Shown: one piece after another, positions 49,031 to 61,657 of the stretch
How the letters are laid out: each line of letters opens with the position of its first letter
Position numbering within the stretch: position 1 is the stretch's first letter
Origin: Sipunculus nudus
Taxonomy: Eukaryota; Annelida; Sipuncula; Golfingiida; Sipunculidae
Direction of reading: 5' to 3'
Assembly: GCA_026874595.1 (NCBI GenBank)
Contig: CM049317.1
Coordinates: 36,541,401-36,605,400, forward strand
Length of the DNA stretch: 64,000 nucleotides
Position numbers and translations under genes: made by a program
The notes under the pieces: model-generated
The model's database searches: none
What the model saw: only the letters and a program-made list of their open reading frames with translations
What the model was told of the DNA's origin: nothing

Positions 49031-49752
49031 GTAATATCCTATTATATGGGTTTATATACAATATCGCCAATTCTAGACTTTCTTCTCAAATCATGTTTTA
49101 AAGTATTTGCAGGAAAATCACATCATGTAAATCAATGTGTTCCACATCATTAATATATGCATATTCCTCTTCCTACTCCTGGTGCACAAATATGAGCTTT
49201 TGCCTTACCAGACAGTCAGCACCAAAAAAAAAAAAACACCTGCACAGCCTACAGGGGAAGAGACTGTATCTATATGTATTATGTGGAAAATCTGTAGGTC
49301 AAACAGTAACCAAACGGCAAACTGACGGACAGCCGACGAGCGCAGGGTCATCGCTAGAGCTCAGTTGACATATACTTAGTTGTAAGCAGTTAAAATAATA
49401 AAATACGTTTTTGTTTCAAATGTTCATCATTTCATGCATCATCAGTCAATTAAATGGTTATGACTGAGTGATAATACAGGTGTTTGGAGTAACCAGCGGT
49501 AAGTAACGTTTCAATCTGTATGCAACTTCTTCCACTTTGGATATGCATTTAGCTCATGCTACGACTTCGTGTACGGACCATTCCTTCTTTTCATATCCAG
49601 TCACAGGTAGTTTCCCACTGTCCTAAATTGTCCTTTGATCCCATCCGTTAACCGCGCGTTTCAGTCATCAAATGTCCGTTACAACAGCGAAAAAGCCTTG
49701 CCGTTCGGTTTGTTTGGTAGCGAAATATGGTTAAAACGTTTGTCAAACATGT
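49031..49752. other. Non-coding segment with GACGGAC repeat tail
   Basis: At about 49,318-49,365 a tail reads AACTGACGGACAGCCGACGAG then GGGTCATCGCTAGAGCTCA, matching the tails at 29.4, 40.5 and 41.1 kb. A 12-A run lies at about 49,225. No exon is supported. Confidence 0.5.
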
Positions 49753-50313
49753 TTAATAAACTCTGCAATTGTTACTGTTATTCTTTTCACTCTATTTTAT
49801 TTCTAAGATGACTACTCTTTTTTCCAGAGCATTAATCTTATTTTGGCCATGTGTCTTTGGCAGTCATGAGACCAGGGAGGCATCATTTCTTGTTTATAAA
49901 ACATACCCTTCAGATCATTAACCTACAGATCATGAGGCTGCATGACACTCAGGGTTCACATTTGATATGGGTAAAACCTATTTTACCCAGCCTGGGCTCA
50001 TCTTGCTGCCTGCAGAGGTTCACAAAATGGGCTCTTGCTGCATATCTAAATGCGGTAGTGATACTTGTCAAGGTGGTGGTTAGTGATCAAACTCTTCAGG
50101 AGGCAGCTGAGCCAGTGGCTGGCCCTCCACAGTGGAGTCACGGCGGAAAATGCAGTTATCTGGTCTGATGCATCCAAGATTGCTTCCCATGCAGTCCTAA
50201 ACGGTGGCTATCGTGCAGTTCTCAGAGTTTACAGGCTTCCAGATGATAATTAAATTTGATCACACCTATCCTATAGGTTTGTTAGATGAATGATGGTCAT
50301 CTTGAGAAACAAT
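49753..50313 (+). repeat. Dispersed 0.56-kb repeat, copy 2
   Basis: Inverted, almost identical partner of 9,701-10,262. Carries the same 105-codon frame (49,851-50,168), differing at only a few residues, and the overlapping 62-codon frame (50,065-50,253). Confidence 0.8.
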
Positions 50314-52269
50314 CTGTAGTACCGGTAATCAACTCCACTTTCCTGTGACCATAGCTCTGGGGTTCCTGTAAAAGAATTTGGATGGAATTCAAACAGTGAT
50401 AATGAAAAACAGTACTGTACAGCATATAATAAATTGTTAAATTAAAACTTAATTTGATTATCAAATTTGGGTGGCAAAACATTTGAAGCTATGAAACAAT
50501 CTTACAACAAAGGTAATATCACCTTCAACAATGTATATATCTTATGTAATTTTTGCGAAGCTTTTATCATATAATTCACTAAAGAAAACAATTGGAGACC
50601 TAAGTATAACTCTTTTTGCCTGGCTGCTGTATTGAATTTAACAGGGTTCTGAATTTGAGAGCACAGATGCCCTCATGAGTGTCAAGGTTCGTAAAAGAAA
50701 ATCTCTGACTGGCAGCCATAATGTATAATAGGCAGGTATGTAATTCACATGTTCTATTTGACAAAATACACATGAAAAACAAGGGACATATGGGTGACTG
50801 TGCACAGCTGAACTTGACCTTGAAGGTAAAAATCTAAAATAAAATCAAATGGAGATAAAAGTGTAAGAGGTAGAGGTAATATAAGCCATTGTTTGTTTTA
50901 TATGATTGGTTTATATTGATGAGCAAGAAATTGTTGCAAATAATATTTTGTGACCTGACCATGTTTCCTAATGTTGAAACTGAAGCATGTAAGCAGTTTT
51001 TAATATAAAATCTATAATATTCTTATAATCATTTGTTGGCTTTTTGATAAGCTGTTGACAGTTCAGCAGTTTACACATTTGTCCAATTAGATCCTATTTT
51101 TTTATTAAACCAAATTTGATTTTTATTTTATAAAATGTATACAGATGCCATAAAGTTCCCTCTCCACAGGTGGAAGGACTTGTTGGTGGGTTAAATCATG
51201 TTACAACACCTCTGTAATTCTGTATATATTTTCTTTATTTAATAAATTGATGCCATAAAGTTCCAACTCCACAGGTGGAAGGACTTGATGGTGGGTTAAA
51301 TCATGTTACAACACCTCTGCAATTCTGTATATATTTTCTTTATTTAATAAATTTTATACGGTTGCAATAAAACTATTGTTCCAGTGCTCAGGTGCAAGGA
51401 CAAAATCCCAGTGGTAGGGGGAATCGGAACACCCTTGCATATACATGCAGGATATGAAATTTGATTCAACAGTGAATACAGGAAAAAAGTTTATTGATAA
51501 TAGTTAAATATTTAAAATCAGGCAGAGAGAGATTAAAAAAAACAAAGCAACTCATTTTTATTCCTATTTTACTGAGGCAGGAAAATAATGAACAAATGTT
51601 TGCATTAGATCCTCATTTTTTTTTATTTTATCATTTTTGTTCATGTTTGTAAATTTTTATAATACATTTACAGTATAACATATATATATAAATATTCAAG
51701 TTGATTCATAATTCTAACGTGCACCAACATTTATAGCTTATTTGGTAAGGTAGCATCACATTATGCACAAAGATGCATTACTTTTTTTTTTATAAAATAT
51801 ACCTTTCAATCTACAAAACAATAATACCTGAAAATAACACTTGATTTAGAATTCACAATTCTATGTTGCACCTTCATTTATCCATGATTTGGCTAAATAT
51901 TATAAAATTATGCTTACTGATGGGTTTAATTATATTTGAATTTTCTAATATTATTTAAAAAGAAATTAATTTAATTAAAAATGCTTCTTTTTTTTTAATA
52001 TGGTTCTAAAATAAAATAAAAGGTTTCCTTTGCAACATTTATTTTATCAAAAAAATTTTCAGAACTTTCAAGACCCTTTGTACTGGAATTTTTTTCATAT
52101 TACAAATCTGGTAAATATTTTGTCATTTTTTAAAATTGAAATGATTCAATATTTATGACAGGAACATTGACTTTATAAAAGTATATTAAAAAGTTATGAA
52201 AGTATGTTGAATCATGGCAGTGAAAGGCATGTAATATCTGCTTTATATTAGTTACCATTATATAAGTAG
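50314..52269. other. AT-rich non-coding segment
   Basis: Nothing recognised except the 105-bp tandem duplication at 51,144-51,353. Short frames at 50,297-50,782 (minus) show no domain. Confidence 0.45.
51144..51353. repeat. 105-bp tandem duplication
   Basis: GATGCCATAAAGTTCC... to ...TTTAATAAATT occurs twice head-to-tail (51,144-51,248 and 51,249-51,353) with only a few substitutions. A third, much weaker relative (GTTGCAATAAAACTATTGTTCC) may follow at 51,360. Confidence 0.9.
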
Positions 52270-52944
52270 ATTAGTTATCATACGGGGTACCATATGCAAG
52301 TCATCCATACTCTTTACAGTACGGGTCTACTTAGAAAAAGCCTCATATTCTGCACTGATTTCTTAGAATGGTTCTCTTATTTCAGGAATCATTGCATGTG
52401 GGCAATTTTTTTAACCTTTTTTGTTTGTTTCGAAAAAAAGAGGAGTTAAAAAACTGACCCATACAATGCCTGAAAACCATACCCTTTAGGCCTTACTGGT
52501 TTAAAATTGAAAAAAAACCTCTTAACTATTTAAATTGCTCATGCTTACACAAGGTTTGGCATTTATGTTTAAATATTTACATTTAGGATTGCAAAAAATA
52601 ATGAAATGGCGTCTAGCAAGACATTTTAGAGTTGTTCAGGCACTGAATTAAGAAGTTATTCCTTGTAAATTCTGCACAGCCTCAAATTACAACCATCTGA
52701 AAGCAGATTATAAATATTAACCACAATTTATAAGATGGAACTGAATGAGCAGCCTCACCTTTGGCTTATTACCGGTAATTTTTATTAACAGGTCTAACAT
52801 TACATTGTCAGTATATATATATATATATATATATATAGAAGGTAGTGTTACCCTCCGATGTAAAGTGCCCACATTCACCTGATGATCCGGTCGCATCCCG
52901 TGAAACAGACTGTTGTGAATCTACAGTGTTGTTTTTCTTCAGGG

Positions 52945-52945
<1 letters not shown>

Positions 52946-52993
<48 letters not shown>
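52946..52993. repeat. (TA)n microsatellite
   Basis: TA tract of about 48 bp inside the segmental copy. Confidence 0.95.
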
Positions 52994-52996
<3 letters not shown>

Positions 52997-53129
52997 CACC
53001 CCCAATTATGATTGCTTTCTGTGCTACTGATATAATGAAAAATTACCTGTCTGCATGCAGATCAATTCTGTCATCACTCTCTTTGTAACATGCTGCTCTC
53101 AAGATGACAAGATTAGTCCAAATATATGC

Positions 53130-54348
53130 TTTGTATATATGTTCATATGCCATCCTTTGGATCTGCAAAATGCATGTAAATCACAACTGTACACATATAT
53201 TTTGCCAACATTATAAGCTTTCTATGTTAAGAAGAACCATAATTCTCTTGCAGAACAATTCAATAGAATATTCCTGGTATAATTTGCACCTAAGAACTTG
53301 AAAGGAGTCACAATCATAAGTAATGTTTAATGTGACAAACTGAAAATTTACAGTGATTTGATATTTTCTATTTCGGTTAGCAGTATATAAAAATGTTAAT
53401 TTCATGCATGACAGAGACTACAGTAAAAATAAAAAAGATAAAACTATAAATATATATTAAGATATTTTCTTTAAAATTTAAAAAGTATTTTTAAACTAAA
53501 AAAATATATGGTATATAATTAAAAGTTAAAATTATAATTATAATTAAAAATTTATATAATATATAAATATACATAAATACAATTATATATGTTTATATAT
53601 TTCCACCACAACTTGCACAAGTGGTTCATGGTAAGCACACACAAATATATTTATATAAGTAGAATTAGAGATTCATGATGAAAATGATATATCATTTGTA
53701 TGTTATAAACATGATTTAGTCAATAAACAATTTATTGCATAGAAATTTATTTGTTCTAAAAAATTATGCAATCAGGTTAAACTATGCAAAAAAAATAGAA
53801 AAATATGATTTCATACATATGAAGAATTGATCCAGGGGCAATTTCAACAATCTGAAACAGCCAAACTTGGGCGGGTTTGGCTTTGTTTATAGTTATACTT
53901 ATAGTTCAACATTTCTACAACTTACAAGGCACGTCCTCTTCTAAAAACGATATCCAAAACTAGCAACAACTGGAATAAAATGGTCAAAAGTACGTGCAAA
54001 TTTAGAGTAATTAATATTCATTATATTCGACACATTTGCAGATATTTGGTATCTGCAATAAACCTGATTGTTCTTTGCAAACCCTACATATGAAAAATAT
54101 AATAATTAACAATCAAAAATCCACGTATTATCGCCCAGCTGCCGCTTCTAACGTCCGTTGGATTTCATATTTCTAACGTTAGTTTAAAATAAATCAGATT
54201 AGATAACGTGATTTTCACAGGTTAACCGTCCTAGTAGTTTTAATCCTAGCATTTTATTGCTATATACTACTCACTTTCACGGTAGCCACATGATGGCACA
54301 CGCTGACCGGACGATCCTGAGCCGAGGTGACAGCTTCCCTGACCACGG
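53130..54348 (-). pseudogene. Decayed paralogue of the candidate exon set
   Basis: Block A (54,348-54,275, 74 nt) is intact with CAG acceptor and GTGAGT donor and differs from 15,220-15,147 at three positions. Block B (about 53,289-53,222) keeps its TTCTTAG acceptor, but the donor GTAAGT is lost (GAAAGC), and the Cys-x2-Cys motif has become CKLY. Block C (from 53,162) keeps the TTTTGCAG acceptor but meets an in-frame TGA after six codons. This copy therefore looks dead, while the 14-15 kb copy keeps signals. Confidence 0.3.
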
Positions 54349-54630
54349 CTGTGAGTCAAAACCAAGATGCCGCTTCTTGTCAGATGTGAATCCACAAAAT
54401 GACTAGTACACGCAAATACAGAAAATGGGTTCTTATTCCCTTAATAAAAACTATTTTGCCTTCTTGTTGTTATGTTGCCAGAGAGAAGCCTGTATATAAC
54501 GTCCGTAATGAAGGGTACGGTCAGGCAACACGCATCGATTTACTTTTACCGGGTGCTCGCGGTAACCAGCCTATTCGCATGCGCACTGACTTAAAGGTGA
54601 GGTATCTTTCGAAGCAATACACACCAGCTT

Positions 54631-55259
54631 TAAATCTTGAACCACATAAATAGAATATATAACAAAATGTTTGCATGGCGATGATATTAGGCTAAGGACA
54701 ATATACAGACATGTATGAATAAAAATATTATGAACCAGCAAACTAAGAAAGTCAAACACTTACGACGCAACTAGTCCCGCTGGAGGGGTGGTATTTCGCC
54801 GATGTTCATGGTCACGAGTCTGCTTCTAGGGATCAAAAATCTAATATGAGAATTGATATTATTTTTATTAGTCTAGCTACTGAAGATATTTAATCTTAAT
54901 ATATCTTGCTGATTTTGTGCATAGAGAGCATTAATGCCTGGAATGTCTTATTTTATATAAAACGGTTTAACAGGCTACTACTAAAATATTTTCAGGAATT
55001 ATCTGAACAATTAATATTTATGCATTGGCAATTTCAACTCATTAAATCATTTTTCATGAACTAAGGCATGTGGTGTTCCCTGTATATTCGAAATGCCAGG
55101 GCATATCTTTATTGTAAATTCATTAGTTCTCAGTACCTCATTTAGCATTTATAGAAGAAAAATATGTTTTCTTCAGGTGATAGGTGACAGGTGATGAAAT
55201 TTAGCTAGTTTCTTTTAAAACCCAAGGAGTGTTAAGCACTTTATCATTTAATGCAGGAA
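54631..55259. other. Non-coding, nothing recognised
   Basis: AT-rich spacer between the segmental copy and the CpG-rich block. Confidence 0.5.
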
Positions 55260-55880
55260 CTCACTTCAGGAACAGTGCAGGAAGAGTGAGCCATAAGGTT
55301 GGTTCAAAGTACAACTTGCCCAAGAGACACTCCGTGCCTGTGATACTGCACTGAAAACGTAGGGTTGCCGAATCTCCCAATTATGACCCCCAACGGGAAG
55401 TCGGAGAGTGGAATTGACTATTATAGTGGTCATAAAAAAGCACTGAAATGCCACAGGCAAGTACATGCTGACCCTTTGTGAAGTATCAGGCCTTGAGCAG
55501 CTCCCTGGCAGCGCGACCGCCAGCTTGGACAAGACCACGCGTGAGCCGGGCCGGATACGGGATACCTCGCGGAATGCATGGGCCGGAACTAGATCACGGG
55601 TGCGTGCACACCCTTTGTTAACTTGCCATGTGCATGTGTATAAGTCTCGGGTGTAAACAACATTTACAACATGTGTGTTTACAACATTTTTGCCGAAAGG
55701 TACTGACACTAGCAGAGTCGGTGTTACATTATCTTATAAATGTGATAGTATAAGTATGGATCGTTCTGCAGTCTTCACAACAGTCATCGTCGTCGTCCCT
55801 GCCAAGCAATTGCAGTGCATCGTTTATGAAGTACTGTCGAGTGATAGCCAGTCATGTCGGCCGGTGAGTAGGTGAATTGT
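55260..55880 (+). promoter_or_regulatory. CpG-rich block with splice donor, possible promoter/first exon
   Basis: About 600 bp with many CpGs (for example GCGCGACCGCC, CACGCGTGAGCCGGGCCGG) in otherwise AT-rich DNA. A short frame, MDRSAVFTTVIVVVP..., begins at about 55,756. Near the end, ATGTCGGCCG is followed by GTGAGTAGG (about 55,853-55,872), a consensus donor. Overlapping frames run on both strands (up to 147 codons antisense), as expected for GC-rich DNA, so coding strand and product are undecided. Confidence 0.3.
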
Positions 55881-56437
<557 letters not shown>

Positions 56438-56693
56438 CATTTAAGGATATGACAAGTATATATATACAACTGAGTGTAAATTAAATGAAGACCTAATACT
56501 TCATGTTTTCAATGTTTGGTATTGTACTAATATTATTGTCATCCTGGCTTATTGCATTAAGTTGCCAGAAGTCCTAAATAAATCGAAAATTGCAATTATG
56601 TGCCCAATATATGAATTTGCTTCAAGCCAATGATTGTTTAATGACTTTGGTTTTCTACTACACCTAAACTCAGTATAACAAATTTGTAATATT

Positions 56694-56697
56694 ATAT

Positions 56698-56746
<49 letters not shown>
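56694..56746. repeat. (TA)n microsatellite
   Basis: TA tract with a single AA interruption. Confidence 0.9.
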
Positions 56747-56753
<7 letters not shown>

Positions 56754-58139
56754 TCATATGTATGTGTGTGTAGGAATATAATTATACAAGTTGTCAATAC
56801 ATCTTCTACTCCTGAAGCTACCGTACATCTGACAACTAGTACAAAGCCGTACCTCAAGCCCTGTTGAGCCATGTGGATGGATTAGTTGCAAATCAACATA
56901 TGGTAAGTGACTCTATTACTATGAATCCTATTTATAAATACATGTGTAATGCATATTTTCAGATAATATTTCACACGGCACTGTTTCTTGCTCAGTTTTA
57001 ATTTCGTAATATTATGAATATTGTGAATATTATATGAAGTATACACCTCCAATGTAGCGCCTAAAATAACAAGGGACCCTTGGGTCACGGCGCTCAGCTG
57101 TTATATATGATAAAAAATATGATTTGGGAAAGAGGCACATGCTTGTTTTGTGTGGTAATAAATATAAGCTTTATTATAAGTTGTTGGTGTTTAGCTTATG
57201 TATGATTTTGATAGTATCTTTGGAGACAGGGAAGAGGATTGATTTCATTTATTTTATTAACAAATAGAGAGCTATTGTCACACAGATTTCTGACTTGGCC
57301 ATATAACTTATAAGCAGCACATATTATAAAAGAGTTTAACTATTTATTAAAATTTAATAACAAATATTGTGCCAATATAATTTTTATTAAAAAAATAAGA
57401 AAATCATATGATTTTTTAAAAATAAAATATACCTGAAATGATTATTGAAATAATATTATAGAATATATTCATGAATGCATTCATGAATATATTTTGAAAG
57501 TATCTGCACTGGTATTCAAATACTTCCATTTTTACCTGAATTCCCATTCTCATGCAATAAAATTTTTTAATGCAGTACATATTCATATTTGTATTCAAAC
57601 ACATTTGCACAGCATTCGCACCATGTCTAGTATTTATTCAGTTTTAGCCAAACAAAGATGTTTAGAATCCAGAATATACAAAATTCACAAATTTAAATAA
57701 TGATCATAAGTAGCTGGTTTTATGGCTTTTATTTATTTATATTAACAAAAATAAATATATTCATTTTGGACTACTTTCTCATCAATCTACACACTAGACA
57801 CAGTAGGAATCTAGATTAATATTATCAACTGCATCTTTGTCTATCATTAATTTCCTTCATATGATCCCTAATGATTAGTAATGGATAATATGATTAATTT
57901 TTTATCATTAAAATTTCACTGAAAAATACCATAGGTGACTGCGTGGTGTTATTTGGAATAACATTGACACTGACATTCTATCCATCCATACAAGTTTCTT
58001 ACATCATCAGTAACTGCAAGTTAATTTTCTGTTACTCATCAACTAACAAATTCCTTTTCTATTAATTTTTCTTTAATTTGTTATAAAAGAACAATACAAA
58101 ATTATTAATTTATTGTTTATTGTTATGTTGTTTTTCAAA
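56747..58139. other. AT-rich non-coding segment
   Basis: No supported exon. An ATGAATGCATTCATGAATAT palindromic patch occurs near 57,470-57,490. Confidence 0.45.
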
Positions 58140-58290
58140 ACAACTACTAGATGAGTTGGGTTGGACACCTGGATCAACTGTGGCTGGGCATTAGCTGCCT
58201 TTCTGCCCCAGTGCATGCTTCGCTCAAGCATGCATAATCTGATGAAAGGTCAACAAGATCAACATACAGGTGACTGAAGAGGGGCTGGAT
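58140..58290 (-). repeat. Dispersed repeat, relative of 33,070-33,245
   Basis: Reverse complement shares TTCAGTCACCTG, TTGTTGACCTTTCA, GGCAGCTA and CTAGTAGTTGTTT with the copy in the long-inverted-repeat element. Confidence 0.6.
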
Positions 58291-58419
58291 TAAGCCTGAG
58301 TCTGACATGGTCTCATATAAACATTAATAAAAGCTACAATATTTGGCCAATTTCTTTCAGCTTTCTAAACTACAAAGATGAAATCCTTATGTGTGCATGA
58401 TATGAAAATTATATCAACA

Positions 58420-59600
58420 GTGCTCTCAGGAAACAAACGTGCCATGGTCAAAGTAGGGCAAAATTTAAGGTACTAATTTTATATTTATACTAATAACTTA
58501 TAACATTTGAAAAATTCAGAACTAATTTTTGGTATTCAATTGAATCTTGATTAGATAATGTTACATCCCTGACAAAAAATTTCTAACTTCAGCAATCCTC
58601 TTGTTAAGGGAGTAAATATATTTCTTGAATTTTAAAAAATTGCATTATGTTTGGGCCCATAACTTAAAACAATTACGCAATACTGACATCATTTCTGGCA
58701 TGTGGATAACGAATGTATAGAAATATATGTATATTATATATGATCAAAGTCAGATCAGTGGTTTTTATATTAGGCAGACTTACAATGGGTAATTAATAGA
58801 AAAATGAAGTTTTTCATTAATATTTCGAAAGAATTAAGTCCTAGTGATCAAATTCATGGCATGGTAGGGGATTTTGGAGACATCTAACTGTATGCTAAAT
58901 TTAAGGAACTTAGAGCTGAAGCTGGGGAGCTGAGCTCTAGCAAACTGCATAACACTAGCTTGATGTAAATTTGATGTGACATGTTGCTTGAAAACTTCTA
59001 GTTTTTGATCAACTGGTTTCAAATTTTTGATTTTAACAGACAAAATGCTAACAAAAACATGCTGTGAAAATTAAATCCACAGTACTTACAGGAAAAAAAA
59101 ACGTGCCATGGTCAAACTTTAAGGTACCAATTTTATATTTTTGCCAATATTTAAAAAAATTAACAGATTTTGATCTAATTTTTGGTATACAATTAAATTT
59201 TGATCAATTAAAGTTGTGTTACTGAAAAAAAAGTCCCTACCTTTAACACTTTTGGTTTTAAGTGACCAAATATCTTTCCTGATTTTTTACAGAGTCCATT
59301 ATGTTTGGGCCCATAACTTTTTTAAAATCAAATAATACTGACTTAATTTCTGGCATGTACATAGGAACTATATAGAGGAATATTTATGGTAAATATGAAG
59401 AAAACCAGATGAGTGGTTTCGATATTAGGCAGTCCTGAAGTGTGAAAATAGATTTCTAATAAAAAATTGAGGTTTTTCCTTAATATCTCGAAGGAACAAA
59501 GTCCTATTGACCCAATTTTCGGCATGGTAGGAGATTTTGGGGAGATCTAACTGTATGGCGAATTTCAGATTCGTAGGCCCAATGGTGTCGAAACGTGCCA
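58420..59600. repeat. Two diverged 664-bp tandem units
   Basis: ACGTGCCATGGTCAAA occurs at 58,437 and 59,101. Each unit continues in order through TAATTTTTGGTAT, GCATTATG/CCATTATG-TTTGGGCCCATAACTT, ATACTGAC-TTTCTGGCATGT, GAGTGG/CAGTGG-TTAGGCAG and GGCATGGTAGG-GATTTTGG. Similarity is moderate with many indels. The 60-83-codon frames on minus are incidental. Confidence 0.8.
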
Positions 59601-59607
59601 GTCTTAC

Positions 59608-59670
59608 GGACGGACATCCAGACAGACGGGCGGACGGACGGACAGACAGACGGACAGACGACGGACAATG
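59608..59670. repeat. GGAC/GACA tetranucleotide-rich tail
   Basis: Repeated CGGACGGACA, GACAGACGG words end with GACGACGGACAATGGAAC then TATAGCTAAGATGACTTATA. This resembles the tails of other repeats in the window. Confidence 0.85.
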
Positions 59671-60200
59671 GAACACGACTATAGCTAAGATGACTTATAG
59701 TCAGCAAAGCTAAAAATTGTCAAGATGACATATTCAGTCATATAAGCTGTGATTCAGTGTACACAAAATCCTGCACACAACTCTGTCATATAAAATGTGT
59801 TTTCTTGGGATTTTACATTTTATTTTGTATTTTCAGACACTTTTGAGAAAACATCTTCATTACAAAACATGTAACCCCAGGTAGAAGGAGGGACCAGGGC
59901 AAGTCTATTGTTAAAGTACAGAAACAGAAAATGAAGAGAGAGTTATATGATCGTCACGAGGGTAGCCGTGAACCCAACCTTGGAGTGGTAAACTACTTGC
60001 CAGAGAGGAAGCAGAGGTAGATAACGATACAATAAAGCTACACGTTTACTCTTTTTGTGAACACTGAACCACACTCAGACAGAACCCCGTTCACATTGTA
60101 AGGAATAATCAGTCGTAAAACTGTTGCAGAAAATAACACGTATCAAAAGTTACACGACCACTTTTTTTTAATAAATATGCGTTCTACTTGAATATGTCTG

Positions 60201-60202
<2 letters not shown>
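59671..60202. other. Non-coding, nothing recognised
   Basis: No exon or further repeat seen. Confidence 0.5.

Positions 60203-60240
<38 letters not shown>
60203..60240. repeat. (ATT)n microsatellite
   Basis: Pure ATT trinucleotide tract of about 38 bp. Confidence 0.95.
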
Positions 60241-60244
<4 letters not shown>

Positions 60245-60307
60245 TAATATATATATAGCGAGAGAAAGAGTGAGAAAGAGAGAGCTATAGAGAGAAAGAG
60301 TGAATAC

Positions 60308-61657
60308 GGATGTCCATGACAACCCATAGGTTGCCAAAGCAAAAAATTGACAACCCAATTGACAAGCTTAGATGGTTGTCAAATTGATATTTTGACAACC
60401 TGGGTTGTTGTTTTAGGTACACCCATTTGACAACCCTATGTTTTCAGTACCCATGGGTACCTTGGTGTCGACACCGAGACCTACACGACGCGAACTTAGA
60501 TCGCAAAGAACAGGGCCGGGAAACCCCATGATCATAAAATTCTTGCTTTCGAGGACCGCTTGACTGGCGCAACTTTAAAGCAAGGGATCTAACAGTTTCA
60601 CTTCACTGAAAAATAAACACGCATATACATTTCATGCAAATATCGTTTATAAATTGTTTCTCAGTATATGGTTTATAATATGTAATAAATATATAGAGTG
60701 GGAGTATAAAACACTAGTCTACTGTGAATTATTCCGTTGAATGAACTTGTTAGTTAGATTATCATCTTTTGTAATTTTGTTCCATCTGACCAGGCAAAAT
60801 GCACTCTTTTTTTGTAAGACTTTACAAGTTTGGTAGACAGGTGTTCTATTAGAAAGTGAAAGGTTAAAATGTTTACAGGTACAAACCATGTATAGTTACG
60901 TGAATTCTTTTCATTATGGCGTAACTTTTCCCCATTATTTTTGGAACATTTATCTGTCAAGAACACCTTTTTCCAAGAAAGTTTTAATTTATTTATTAGT
61001 ATATATTCCTGTCAACCGGTGGTCATATAGCTATGTAAAGCGTATTTCCCGAGCTTATAATATAAATCTGCTGATCTTTAACCTCCACAGACAAGAGAAA
61101 CTCGGATGGAGCTATGATAAAAAAAGTCCAACTCACGTGAATGGGTTTGTCCTACATGACAACGCTCAATTATATTTGAGAAACGGAAGAATCCGATCAA
61201 GGATACCTCGATGTTCTCCAATATCTGCTGGAGATTTATCGAAAGAACCAAGTGCATAGACGTATATATGCGGGCATTCATTTTGCCTGTTGAGCATAGA
61301 TAACATGCACTTATAGAAATAGCATGTAAAGCATAAACATTAGCCTAGGTGGAATGAAACATATACATATTTCCTTGATCAGACGCTGGGCCCTGGATAG
61401 TCGCCTGCCTTACTCCTTGCCCGGGGTAAAATAAAGTCTCAGAAAAAAAGGCGTTTAAGGCTGGGTACCAGAGTAGTTTCATGTTTGTCGACACATTTCT
61501 TTTCAAGTGACAATTACGTGCACTGAGACCATAGGGTTGTCGAAACGACAACGTTAAGGTTTTCAAATGATGTACCAGGTTGTCTAAATATCAGTTTGAC
61601 AACCCTCTAGGTTGTCAAATGTTTTCCGTGACAACCTTTGGGTTGTCGTGTATCTGT
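60308..61657. mobile_element. Inverted-repeat element built from GACAACC motifs (about 1.35 kb)
   Basis: The left 140 bp (60,308-60,450) and the reverse complement of the right 130 bp (61,525-61,657) share, in order, GACAACCCA-AGGTTG, TTGACAACC, AAACTGATATTT/AAATTGATATTT, GACAACCTGG, and TTTGACAACCCTATG/TTCGACAACCCTATGG. The core word GACAACC or GGTTGTC occurs at least five times per end. The interior has a 123-codon frame (60,888-61,259, plus) without a recognised domain. It is probably a non-autonomous DNA transposon; no target duplication could be fixed. Confidence 0.65.

Larger units (their letters stand above)
52270..54630. repeat. Diverged segmental duplication, copy 2
   Basis: Partner of 13,330-15,501 in the same orientation. 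It carries extra TA microsatellites (52,814-52,838 and 52,946-52,993), lacks the GC-rich 297-bp insert (single TACACACCAGCTT at 54,618-54,630), and has a damaged NRF-1-like site (54,574-54,585). Confidence 0.75.

Noticed and set aside
55266-55709. 147-codon minus-strand frame in the CpG-rich block
   Set aside because: GC-rich DNA opens long frames on both strands; no domain, and the frame overlaps equally plausible plus-strand frames.
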